In this document: one piece after another, positions 25,640 through 34,893 of the stretch
Numbering within the stretch: position 1 is the first letter of the stretch
How the letters are laid out: every line of letters starts with the position of its first letter
NCBI GenBank assembly: GCA_025352985.1
Contig: JANXRL010000004.1
Coordinates: forward strand, 1-40,052
Origin: Verrucomicrobiota bacterium
GTDB lineage: Bacteria > Verrucomicrobiota > Verrucomicrobiia > Opitutales > Opitutaceae
DNA: 40,052 bases
Reading direction: 5' to 3'
Translations under genes and position numbers: made by a program
Notes under the pieces: model-generated
What the model saw: only the letters and a program-made list of their open reading frames with translations
Told to the model about the DNA's origin: nothing
Database searches by the model: none

Positions 25640-27034
25640 CTACCCCGCTAGCTCGCGCTGGCTTTTGATCCTATTGCGGATGCGCAGGATTTGGTTTTGA
25701 GTCAGGCTTGTTCTTTTAATTGCCGTGACCATTGCCGCCCAAGCCAAACCGGAAAAGAAGCACAGGAAGCCAAGAGTTGTAGGTTGTTTGATCTGCCCCT
25801 GCGTCATATCGAAGATTACCGTGCCCAGCAAAAGCCACCCGAGGAATTTACCTCCTCGCAGACCAAGCCACGAATAATAGATAAAAACCATTGCTGCAAA
25901 CATCCGCACGCCGATGAGTAAGAAACCGATCAACGGTCCTGCCTCAAATATAATGCGTGCCCATTCCCATTCCGGGGCGATCATCGCTGCACTACCGGTC
26001 ATGATCTTGCCACCCACATTTGTTCCCAGACCGAGCCCGTAGCCCAAGATCGGGGTATTATCTATCCAATAAAATGACTCGATGGGGCCAGCAAATACCC
26101 GTCCGAGCCAATTCCCAGTCACGTATGAGCCTTTCTCCGCCTCGGCAGCACCGGTCCAGCGCTCAATCAGGGTCTCCAGACCAGCATGAGTGGTGGGCAG
26201 GCAATACATTACGGCAAATCCCAGTAAACCGACTAACGCGAACAGCATAAACTTGGGAACGAGCCGAGGGAAATAGGTCAGCATGGGCAATGCGAACATC
26301 AACACGAGAACACACGACATGATGAAAGTGCGGCTACCCGAAACCATCGCTGCCGCCGCAATAGAAAACATCGAAGCCAGCACCAGCCATCGGGGTAATT
26401 GCGGCGTTTTTACCATCAACCCAAATAAGCAAAATGCAAAGATGGTCCTGTAAAATGAAGAGACGCCGGTCGTAAAAGAGAAGGTGCCAGCCGGCCTTAT
26501 GATGTCTCCCGCCGCTGTGATCTGTGTGCCTCCCTCGATGGTAGCCGCATTCAAAAAGCTACTAGAGGGCGAGAGGTATTGGGCTCCCAACAGCACCGCC
26601 ATGGGCAGACTGGCCAACATCATCCATTTCGCAAATTTCAAGATGTCGCTCTGCCTTACCACCTGCGGCATGATGAAGATGAGCGGCACATGCAGCAGGT
26701 AGGTGCGCACGCCGTAGAGTGTCACGATGGGATGCACCCCCATGGTGGAATGGTAGAGTGCCTGGCATACCAGGGTGATTCCCGTGAAAATGAAAATGAT
26801 ATATCGCGAGGTCTCACCCATGAAGCCGCCCCGCGATGCCTGAAGGTAAATCAGAAGAACCAGCGGGTCGCGGATGACGAGCAAGTAATCTGTAAACTGG
26901 GGCAGCACCCACTTGCGAAGGGCGCCTTCAAGAATCAAGAGCCAGAAATAAAGCCAGATCAGCACAAGCAACCGCCGGCGAGCGCCCTCGTTTGGCGCCA
27001 TCATGGGCATAGGTCTGCGGGTTCTTGGGTTCAT
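25640..27034 (-). CDS. O-antigen polymerase/ligase-like (Wzy-type) membrane protein
   Basis: Polytopic; EGALRKWVLPQFTDYLLVIRDPLVLLIYL, PTTHAGLETLIERWTGA, PILGYGLGLGTNVG, EWEWARIIFEAGPLIGFLL. Confidence 0.82.
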   Translation of the reverse strand: MNPRTRRPMPMMAPNEGARRRLLVLIWLYFWLLILEGALRKWVLPQFTDYLLVIRDPLVLLIYLQASRGGFMGETSRYIIFIFTGITLVCQALYHSTMGVHPIVTLYGVRTYLLHVPLIFIMPQVVRQSDILKFAKWMMLASLPMAVLLGAQYLSPSSSFLNAATIEGGTQITAAGDIIRPAGTFSFTTGVSSFYRTIFAFCLFGLMVKTPQLPRWLVLASMFSIAAAAMVSGSRTFIMSCVLVLMFALPMLTYFPRLVPKFMLFALVGLLGFAVMYCLPTTHAGLETLIERWTGAAEAEKGSYVTGNWLGRVFAGPIESFYWIDNTPILGYGLGLGTNVGGKIMTGSAAMIAPEWEWARIIFEAGPLIGFLLIGVRMFAAMVFIYYSWLGLRGGKFLGWLLLGTVIFDMTQGQIKQPTTLGFLCFFSGLAWAAMVTAIKRTSLTQNQILRIRNRIKSQRELAG

Positions 27035-28212
27035 AGGATCGGAGTGTGCATGTTGACCGCCGAGATGATCTGCCGGGCGACCACTTCTTTGGTGAAAACA
27101 GACGGGAGGCTACGCAGCCGGACGGTCGCCCGAATGTCCATGACAAGTTCATGAAATTTGCAAATCGCCGCACCAACGCTTCCCACCGGGATCACCCGCA
27201 CCGTGGGCAGGGTCTCGAATTCCGCATGGCAGCCCACGGCATCGGTGACGATCACACGGCAACCTGCCGCAAGCGCTTCGTTGACCACGAGCCCCCAGGT
27301 TTCCCCCATGCGACGGGAGGGCAGCATCACGATGTCCGTCGCGAGGTAATAGTCGGGGATTTCCTTCTGGTTCACGAACCCGGCGAAAATGCAATTCAGC
27401 CCGCAGGCATCGGCGAGGTCGCGCAGCTTCGCTTCCAATTCACCCGATCCCACGAATAGAAAGGTGGTGCGCTGTTTTTCCTCCGCATTCATGGCTGCGC
27501 CCATACGCAGCAGCAGCTCAGGGTCTTTTTTGGGAATGAGTTTCCCGAAGAATCCCACGCATACGGTGCCCGTTGCAAGGTCCAGCCGCCCGCGCATGGC
27601 GTCACGCCTCGCGCCGGCCTCGCTCGCCGCGAGGGTCATCAGTTCGCCATCCACGCAGTAGGGTGCCCAAATCAAAGGCTTGGTTGTAAAACCGTGGGCC
27701 ACCAGGTGGGCGCGGTTGAGCCGACCGATCCAAAAAGCCCCGCTCAACCAGGAGTAAACAGACCTGAACGCGATTCCCCGCACAAACGAACGCCGGGCAG
27801 TGCGCTCGTTGGCCTCGTCATGCGTCTCCACGCGGAAATACACGGGCACCCCCAGCACCCACGCCGAGAACAGCACCTGGATATCGTAGAGATAAGTCAT
27901 CTGCGACAACAGGATCATGCTCGGCCGAAACTCGCGGATGAGGCGGAAAACCACCCAGCTTTGCAGGGTGAAAAAACCCTTGAGCGGCTCCCCCTTCTCG
28001 CAATTCAGGACTTCATGCGGATAGCCCTCCAGCAGGGGCACATCCCACGTCAGTTTACGGCCGAAGCCGGCGTCGTCGTGCCCGCGCAAGGTGCAATCGG
28101 TCGCATAGACTACGCGCAAGTCGTCGCCCAGTTGACTCGCGATTTCACGATACACCGGTGCCTTGTATTGCACCGGATGGGAATCGAAGATCATCAGCCG
28201 CCCGGTTTTCAC
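27031..28212 (-). CDS. Glycosyltransferase family 4
   Basis: LMIFDSHPVQYKAPVYREIASQLGDDLRVVYATD, TVCVGFFGKLIPKKDPELLLRMGAAM, DIVMLPSRRMGETWGLVVNEALAAGCRVIVTDAVGC. Probable GTG start at 28212 overlapping the upstream TGA (GTGA). Confidence 0.92.
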   Translation of the reverse strand: MKTGRLMIFDSHPVQYKAPVYREIASQLGDDLRVVYATDCTLRGHDDAGFGRKLTWDVPLLEGYPHEVLNCEKGEPLKGFFTLQSWVVFRLIREFRPSMILLSQMTYLYDIQVLFSAWVLGVPVYFRVETHDEANERTARRSFVRGIAFRSVYSWLSGAFWIGRLNRAHLVAHGFTTKPLIWAPYCVDGELMTLAASEAGARRDAMRGRLDLATGTVCVGFFGKLIPKKDPELLLRMGAAMNAEEKQRTTFLFVGSGELEAKLRDLADACGLNCIFAGFVNQKEIPDYYLATDIVMLPSRRMGETWGLVVNEALAAGCRVIVTDAVGCHAEFETLPTVRVIPVGSVGAAICKFHELVMDIRATVRLRSLPSVFTKEVVARQIISAVNMHTPIL

Positions 28213-29366
28213 GGTGTTTTCAAGAGGGTTTGCAAGCTGTCCACCAGGCGGTTGCCCGCCACATCCCAGCCGCCGAGAAAGCGGGCCGTCTGCGTGGCCG
28301 CCGCCGCCATGGTCCGCCGCCGTTCGTCGTCGCACAGCAAAAGGTCGATTTTTTCCGCGAGCGCCCGCGCGTCGCGGATCGGCACGACGAAGCCCTCGCG
28401 TCCGTCGGTGATGATGTCGTCGGCCCCGGTGTTTTCCGTGGCGATGATCGGCAGGCCGAAGCCGAGGGCCTCGCCGACGACCAGCGCCTGCCCCTCCTCG
28501 ATGGAAGGCAGGACGAAGATATCGCTCTGGGCAAACATCGCGCCGAGATCGCCAGCCTTGAGCACGCCGTGGAATTTCACGCCGGCCGGCAGGCTCATAT
28601 TTTCCAACCCCGTCGCGCCTGTCATGGGGCCGACGATGTCGAGCGTCACGCCGGGCCGTTTTATAAGCCTCAGCGCCTCGACAAGGTAGCGCAGCCCCTT
28701 CCTTACGCTCACCGACCCCACGTAAAGAAGCCTCGTTCCGTTCCGCTCGTCCTTAGGACGCCCGTCGGTCGGGATGCGGCGGAAGCCGTAGCCGTTCTTG
28801 AGGATTTTCGCCTCGGGTATGCCGCGGGCTATTAGGCTGCGGGCAACAAAAGACGACGGGCAGAGGATATGGTCGCAGATTTGGTATTCCTCCAGACGCC
28901 GCCGTTTTTCCGCTGGGAAAACCCCCTTATACGGCAGACCGCAGCGGTCGTGCTCATCGGCCAATAATTCGTCTTGGCAGGACACATGGGAGTTCACGAC
29001 CTCCAGCACGCGCCGCGTGCCGGAACCCTGCAAGGCGGCGAAGGAAGACAGTGCGCAGCCGTTGTAGGAAAGGAAGACATCGGCTTCGCGAGCCCAGCGA
29101 AGGGAAGCCCGGTCGAGGTGGCATTTGCTCAGGTAGGCGAGCCATTCGGCCGGTCTTTGCCGGAGGAACGGCGTGCGCAACGCGGCGAGATAGAGCAGTT
29201 GCACAGAGTCGCGGCGTTTCAACGCGCCGGCGGGCAGATCGAGGGCGGCCTGTTTTCCAAAACGGGGAAAACCGGAGACAAAGGCCGCGAGTGCGCCGCG
29301 CGCGGCGAGGGCCGCCGCATACGGATAGTGGTGCGACCGGTTGGGTGCGGTGTAGACGATCTTCAT
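28209..29366 (-). CDS. Glycosyltransferase family 4
   Basis: TRLLYVGSVSVRKGLRYLVEALRLIKRPGVTLDIVGP, DIFVLPSIEEGQALVVGEALGFGLPIIATENTGADDII. Confidence 0.93.
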   Translation of the reverse strand: MKIVYTAPNRSHHYPYAAALAARGALAAFVSGFPRFGKQAALDLPAGALKRRDSVQLLYLAALRTPFLRQRPAEWLAYLSKCHLDRASLRWAREADVFLSYNGCALSSFAALQGSGTRRVLEVVNSHVSCQDELLADEHDRCGLPYKGVFPAEKRRRLEEYQICDHILCPSSFVARSLIARGIPEAKILKNGYGFRRIPTDGRPKDERNGTRLLYVGSVSVRKGLRYLVEALRLIKRPGVTLDIVGPMTGATGLENMSLPAGVKFHGVLKAGDLGAMFAQSDIFVLPSIEEGQALVVGEALGFGLPIIATENTGADDIITDGREGFVVPIRDARALAEKIDLLLCDDERRRTMAAAATQTARFLGGWDVAGNRLVDSLQTLLKTP

Positions 29367-29422
29367 ACTACTAATGCACCCTTCCCATTATTGCGTATAA
29401 GTTGATTCAAAATAATATTATT

Positions 29423-30514
29423 TTATAGGCACATAAAATCCATCCACTTTCGAGAAACTACATGAGGACTGAAATTCTTTTCATAAACCAAACGTTGCGC
29501 CACACGGATAGTGACTCCGCTCAAAATGTCGGTAGCGAAACGACGGGTAGCCATCGCTAATTGATCAATGGATGAATTCATATCCACCAATCTCGAATTC
29601 ACAGGATCAATTGCCAGTTCCGTCGTGCCGCCTCTGTCCGTGGCGATCCAAGGCAAGCCGGCAGACATTGCCTCTATAAGTGCCAAAGGCCGCCCCTCCG
29701 AATGTTTTGTGTATAGAATAACCCCATCCAAGTTCCGCAGAATTTTTTTATAATCATCCAAACCTGCATACGGGCCATGGTAATAAACGCCGGGATACGC
29801 TGAAAAATATTTAGGGCCATAACCAACACCAGAACCATGAATGTGCCATGAGATATCGGCCAATTCAGGGCGCTTACTCAATTCACATATTACGTCGATG
29901 CCTTTTTCTGCAATCAATCGACCACAAAAACCAAGTTTAATTTTGGGATCTTCGCTGCGCCGGAATTCAGCCCACTCTTCAATCGAAAAAAGATCAGCCG
30001 TAACATAAGATAAGACTTCCACATCATTACGTCCGGTCACACGAGATATATTTTTAGCCGCGGAAAAACTATTGGAAACCAACAACGGTGCTGTCTTTAA
30101 AACACGAAGGAATGAAGCACCCCAAAATTTTTGTTCAGCTAGATCGGCTGATGTATGGTGATGATGCAGAATCCGTGTTCCAGCATGACCCAAAACCCAC
30201 AGAACTCTCGCCAAGCCACCCTGCCCATTTGTATAAATTACGTCCCAGCGGCTTTTTTTTAGTGAAATTAACTTAAATGTTAACCAAGCAAGTTTTCGAG
30301 CACGGCTCGCAGAGCCGCAAGGGTAATCAAGTTCGATAAGACGGCACCCGCCTTCTGCGAGTAAATTCCTCATTGGCAAACCGAGGGAATTGCTGGTTGT
30401 AATCAGCGTAACAAGATGGCGTGCGACACCTAAATGTCGCGCCAAGAGGCAAAGATGCTGCTCGATCCCGCCATAAGCGGCCAACTGGGGTGAATAAATC
30501 AAAATATTCTTCAT
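29423..30514 (-). CDS. Glycosyltransferase family 4
   Basis: MKNILIYSPQLAAYGGIEQHLCLLARHLG, IKLGFCGRLIAEKGIDVICELSKR, GVILYTKHSEGRPLALIEAMSAGLPWIATDRGGTTELA. Confidence 0.93.
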   Translation of the reverse strand: MKNILIYSPQLAAYGGIEQHLCLLARHLGVARHLVTLITTSNSLGLPMRNLLAEGGCRLIELDYPCGSASRARKLAWLTFKLISLKKSRWDVIYTNGQGGLARVLWVLGHAGTRILHHHHTSADLAEQKFWGASFLRVLKTAPLLVSNSFSAAKNISRVTGRNDVEVLSYVTADLFSIEEWAEFRRSEDPKIKLGFCGRLIAEKGIDVICELSKRPELADISWHIHGSGVGYGPKYFSAYPGVYYHGPYAGLDDYKKILRNLDGVILYTKHSEGRPLALIEAMSAGLPWIATDRGGTTELAIDPVNSRLVDMNSSIDQLAMATRRFATDILSGVTIRVAQRLVYEKNFSPHVVSRKWMDFMCL

Positions 30515-30562
30515 TTTAAATGAAATTCAACCCAAGTGAAAACGCCTGACTATTCGATAATT

Positions 30563-31489
30563 TCATGCCTTTAAGAGCCCCATAATTTGATATTTAAGCG
30601 AAAATCTAAGGCGTGGAATAACCTTGGGGCCCAAAATCGGAAGAAGAATTATCGCCATCAAAACTCCCGGATATACACGCGCGCCCCTTAACGAAAAATA
30701 CGCAAAATAAAGAGGCAATTGCCAAGCCGGAAGCCATTTCCTCGCCAAATAGCCCAAATTCCATAATCGCCTGGCCGCAGCATCACCATATAAATCTCTT
30801 CGCCCGTCGCCGGCTGGCCGATGACTTGTATGATGTATTACCACAATTTCATTACTGTATAAAACATTAAATCCCCCGCGCCTGATACTGCAACATAAGT
30901 CAATTTCAGTGCCTACTTCGGCGCCGTAATAAACCAATTTTTCATCAAATTTAAAATTTTTCAGACAAGATCTTCTGAACGACATATTCACACCCTTTAA
31001 AACGTGAATCAAGCAAGGAGATCGCAAACATCCCCGATGATGATTACCCGCAAGATTTCCAAAAAAATTAAAGCAACCTACTGTATCCGCCATAGGAGAA
31101 TTTCCCAATTCGGGGCAAGTCGGATCTATAATGATATCACGTCCCCCGACGGCACCCAACATGTCGTCTTTCGCATAAAATGATTTGATACTTTCAAGCC
31201 AGTTTGCAACCGGAGCAGCATCATCATCCGTAAAACATACGATATCACCGGTGACTGCGTTTAATCCTATGTTAAGGGCGACAACAAAGCTCGGTTTAGG
31301 CGATTCCAGAATTTGAAGATTTTTCAGCACATTAACATATTTCTCAACAATTATCGTGGATTCGATATCGTTTGGGCCGACAACAATGACCACTTGGTCA
31401 AATTGAATTGTTTGATTCTTGATGGCGTCAAGCAAACGCACAATATCCACGTGCCTTTTATAGGTCGGAACTAATAACGAACATTTCAT
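30563..31489 (-). CDS. Glycosyltransferase family 2
   Basis: MKCSLLVPTYKRHVDIVRLLDAIKNQ, ALNIGLNAVTGDIVCFTDDDAAPVANWL. Confidence 0.93.
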   Translation of the reverse strand: MKCSLLVPTYKRHVDIVRLLDAIKNQTIQFDQVVIVVGPNDIESTIIVEKYVNVLKNLQILESPKPSFVVALNIGLNAVTGDIVCFTDDDAAPVANWLESIKSFYAKDDMLGAVGGRDIIIDPTCPELGNSPMADTVGCFNFFGNLAGNHHRGCLRSPCLIHVLKGVNMSFRRSCLKNFKFDEKLVYYGAEVGTEIDLCCSIRRGGFNVLYSNEIVVIHHTSHRPAGDGRRDLYGDAAARRLWNLGYLARKWLPAWQLPLYFAYFSLRGARVYPGVLMAIILLPILGPKVIPRLRFSLKYQIMGLLKA

Positions 31490-31525
31490 TGGAAAAATAT
31501 TTAACCGACAAAAACAAACACTCGG

Positions 31526-32617
31526 TTATTTCAGGATCACAAATTTACCCAATAGGATCGTAAATAAACTACGATACAATGATCGGGACTTTTCGGCAAA
31601 ATAACCAAAAGCAAATGACGATGCCAAAACCCCAATCGAAACGCAAATGACAATGGCGGGCACCGTGCAATTATTACCCATAACGGCATATGCGAATACT
31701 AGCAACGGATAGTGAAATAAATACAATGGAAACGTCAAATCCGCAATTCGCCTGATAAGATTATTCCGCGTCCCATTTTTGACGATCGATACTCCTTGCG
31801 TTAAAGAATTAAAAGCGCCAATCGCACAAGCCACAAAGAAAGCAATTGTCCAATCACTCACAAAAGCCCCGGAATAATTCAATTTACGATTTACGCCTGC
31901 GTGATAAGGGATATGAGGGAAACAAAGAGTTACAAATAATACAAAAAGCAAACTAATACTTAAAGTAACCAGTGGCCATTTGCACAAACCCCCGAATTTA
32001 TGAATGTATTTTGAAGAATAAAGGCCTGCTAACCAGCACGGCAATAAAATAATAATGGGCAGACCTACAATCATTGTAACAATGATTAAAATCGCGCATT
32101 TGTATTTTCGATTTTTAACGAAAAGCACAATTCCCAATATTGCGTAATACCAAAATTCATAGGAAAGCGACCACAAAGGACCGTTAGTAACTGGGGACGC
32201 AGACATCGACCAAATATTCTGAAGGAAGACCACCGATATAAGATACCTCAAACCCTCTCCTCCTCTAAAGAGGGATTGATAGAATTCCGGATTGGCACGC
32301 TCCCCAACGTAGTCCAGCACGCATGTAAGCAAAATTGCTGGAAAAACTATTGAATACAGTTTAGACAACCGGGCCACTGCATAAGATTTCCAGTCAACAC
32401 CTGGACGATTTGCCGATTGAAAAATGACATGCCCAGATAACACAAAGAAAACAATTACGGCCGTATGAGAATATGCAGATATGAGATAAAAAAATTCCGG
32501 CCTAAATACTTGGATAACGTGCGAGATAAACACCACCAGAGCGGAAAATATCCTCAGTATATCAAGAAATACCGAAGTCGAAGATGAAAACGGCGTCGTT
32601 TGTTTAATATTCTGCAT
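31526..32617 (-). CDS. Acyltransferase 3 family (OafA/YrhL-like) membrane protein
   Basis: FLDILRIFSALVVFISHVIQVF, FFVLSGHVIF, NGPLWSLSYEFWYY, TFPLYLFHYPLLVFAYAV. Confidence 0.92.
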   Translation of the reverse strand: MQNIKQTTPFSSSTSVFLDILRIFSALVVFISHVIQVFRPEFFYLISAYSHTAVIVFFVLSGHVIFQSANRPGVDWKSYAVARLSKLYSIVFPAILLTCVLDYVGERANPEFYQSLFRGGEGLRYLISVVFLQNIWSMSASPVTNGPLWSLSYEFWYYAILGIVLFVKNRKYKCAILIIVTMIVGLPIIILLPCWLAGLYSSKYIHKFGGLCKWPLVTLSISLLFVLFVTLCFPHIPYHAGVNRKLNYSGAFVSDWTIAFFVACAIGAFNSLTQGVSIVKNGTRNNLIRRIADLTFPLYLFHYPLLVFAYAVMGNNCTVPAIVICVSIGVLASSFAFGYFAEKSRSLYRSLFTILLGKFVILK

Positions 32618-32668
32618 CAGACGATTTCATCCCTTAAAATTTTCCGGTATATTTAAACCAATCAAAAA

Positions 32669-33778
32669 CTATAAATTCCAAAATGCAGCCCGTTTTTCTT
32701 TTAACATGAACTCACGCCGTGCAAGATCTTTGGCAGAATAGGCGATGCTTTCTCCTGATCTTATAATATTTTCTATGCTGGAATGCATAGCCTTTGAATC
32801 ACATGAGGTGCAAAGGACTGCAGCACCCGCTTCAGCCAACATACGAGCCAAACATGAATCAGCGGGGCCATGATACAAAATCGTGCCTGGAGCGCCTAGA
32901 TACCCTATCATTTTTGTGGACAGGCTATATCGGTAAAAATTTGGATTATTGAACATCAGCGGCAGATATAATACATCCGCTTCATTCCTTTCCTTTAATA
33001 ATACGGCATCATCGATACAAAATGGTCTATATTCAATTTTAAATTCAATATCCTTCAGAAATTCCAACTTTTGAGTCCCCCGCAATATTAGTTTAACATC
33101 AACTCCTAACTTTTTAAAATCCATTAAAGAGTGAACTAGAACCCGAAAAAGGTCATAGTATCCGATATGAAGAAGCCCCGCAAAATATACCGTGATGGAC
33201 CCTGGAGATGTTTTTTTAACTTGCTCAATTTCGGAATCCAATAATCCATCCGTTAAAATACTCCACGGTAAATCCCCAAATTCTTTCGCATACAAAAGCC
33301 CCATTTCTTTCGATATTACAAATCGCCTGTCTGCTTTACGCCATAATTTATCACATTGATATCTTGGCATTTTTATCGATTCATAGTGGTCATGAAATGA
33401 TACCCAGTGGGCAGCATTCCTAACATCAGCCAAATCCGCCAAGGCATCGGCAAACGGGCCATGCGCATGTGTATGCAAGATGGTCCATTCAATCTTCTCG
33501 GCTGCCGCAACGATTCTTTTTTTTGTCAGTGGATAAAAAATGTTACCGCGCACGAAACTCATAATTTGACGCAGAACGCTTCGATAAATTGGCCTATGTA
33601 TTGGAGTTAATGGAATTATTTTCTCTTGGTTTTTTATATCAACGCAATTCTCCCGAGCATACCCCAAACCCAACGAGAAAACCTGATCTATTTTTTCTCC
33701 ATACAGCCGTCTGAATATTCGAGAACTTCCACCATTCCCATAGAGTGAAAACGGCTGATAGGATAAAATTTTATTCAT
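32669..33778 (-). CDS. Glycosyltransferase (GT4-like)
   Basis: Start MNKILSYQPFSLYGNGGSSRIFRRLYGEK; TILHTHAHGPFADALADLADV, GSITVYFAGLLHIGYYDLFRVLVHSLMDF, VLYLPLMFNNPNFYRYSLSTKMIGYLGAPGTILYHG. Residues upstream in the 506-aa ORF are an alternative frame of the epimerase. Confidence 0.8.
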   Translation of the reverse strand: MNKILSYQPFSLYGNGGSSRIFRRLYGEKIDQVFSLGLGYARENCVDIKNQEKIIPLTPIHRPIYRSVLRQIMSFVRGNIFYPLTKKRIVAAAEKIEWTILHTHAHGPFADALADLADVRNAAHWVSFHDHYESIKMPRYQCDKLWRKADRRFVISKEMGLLYAKEFGDLPWSILTDGLLDSEIEQVKKTSPGSITVYFAGLLHIGYYDLFRVLVHSLMDFKKLGVDVKLILRGTQKLEFLKDIEFKIEYRPFCIDDAVLLKERNEADVLYLPLMFNNPNFYRYSLSTKMIGYLGAPGTILYHGPADSCLARMLAEAGAAVLCTSCDSKAMHSSIENIIRSGESIAYSAKDLARREFMLKEKRAAFWNL

Positions 33779-33804
33779 TTTATTATAATTAGATGCGCCG
33801 GATG

Positions 33805-34878
33805 CTATTGACCGCTGGTCGCGTTGCGCGTTTCCCAGGCGGCGACGATCTGGCGGAGGGTGTCTTCGAGGGACTGGGTGATGTCCCACTGCGGGTAGTG
33901 GGCGCGCATCTTGCGCAGGTCGGAGTAGTAGCAGATGTGGTCGCCGGCGCGGTTCTGGTCCACGTAGGTGAACACCTGCGCCTTCCCGGTGATCTTCTCC
34001 ACGGTCGCAAACGCCTCGAGGATGGACGTGCTGTTGGCCTTGCCGCCGCCGAGGTTGTAGACTTCGCCGGCGCGGGGCGCCGACACGAACGCGGCCATGA
34101 AGCGGGCGACGTCGAGCGAGTGGATGTTGTCGCGCACCTGCTTGCCCTTGTAGCCGAAAACCTTGTATTCGCGACCCTCGAGGTTGCACTTCACGAGGTA
34201 GGACAGGAAGCCGTGCAGCTCGACCCCGGAGTGGTTGGGCCCGGTGAGGCAGCCGCCGCGAAGGGCGCAGGTGGGCAGGTTGAAGTAGCGGCCGTATTCC
34301 TGCACCATCACGTCGGCCGCGACCTTAGAGGCTCCGAAAAGCGAGTGCTTCGACTGGTCGATCGTGAAGGTTTCGGGGATGCCGTGCGCGTAGGCCGGAT
34401 CGGCGTAATCACAGCGGGTCCCCTATTCGCGCAGGGCGATGCGGTTGGGGGCGTCGCCATAGACCTTGTTGGTCGACATGTGCACGAACGGCGACTCGGG
34501 ACAGGCCTGGCGCGCGGCCTCGAGCAGGTTGAGCGTGCCCACGGCGTTGGTGTCGAAATCGTCGAAGGGAATCGCGGCGGCGCGGTCATGCGAAGGCTGG
34601 GCGGCCGTGTGCACGATGACGGACGGGCGCACCGTCTTCACAAGCGCGAGCACTCCCGCGCGATCGCGGATGTCCAGCTCGTGGTGGACGAAGCCCGGGA
34701 GCTCGGTGGCGAGGCGTTGCTGGTTCCAGCGGGTGTCGCCCTGGGGGCCGAAAAAGACGGCCCGCTGGTTGTTGTCCACACCGTGAATGGTGTAACCGAG
34801 TTCGCGCGCAAAATGCATGCAAACCTCAGAACCGATGAGGCCGGAGGAACCGGTGACGAGCAGAGTTTTGGTATTCAT
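33805..34878 (-). pseudogene. NAD-dependent epimerase/dehydratase (CDP-paratose 2-epimerase-like), interrupted by one in-frame TAG at 34423-34425
   Basis: ORFs 34423..34878 ([23 protein letters not shown]...[20 protein letters not shown]) and 33805..34311 ([71 protein letters not shown]...) share one frame (358 codons in total). Sequence between them reads on: [38 protein letters not shown]. Confidence 0.85.
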
Positions 34879-34893
34879 ATTTATCAGTTTAAA

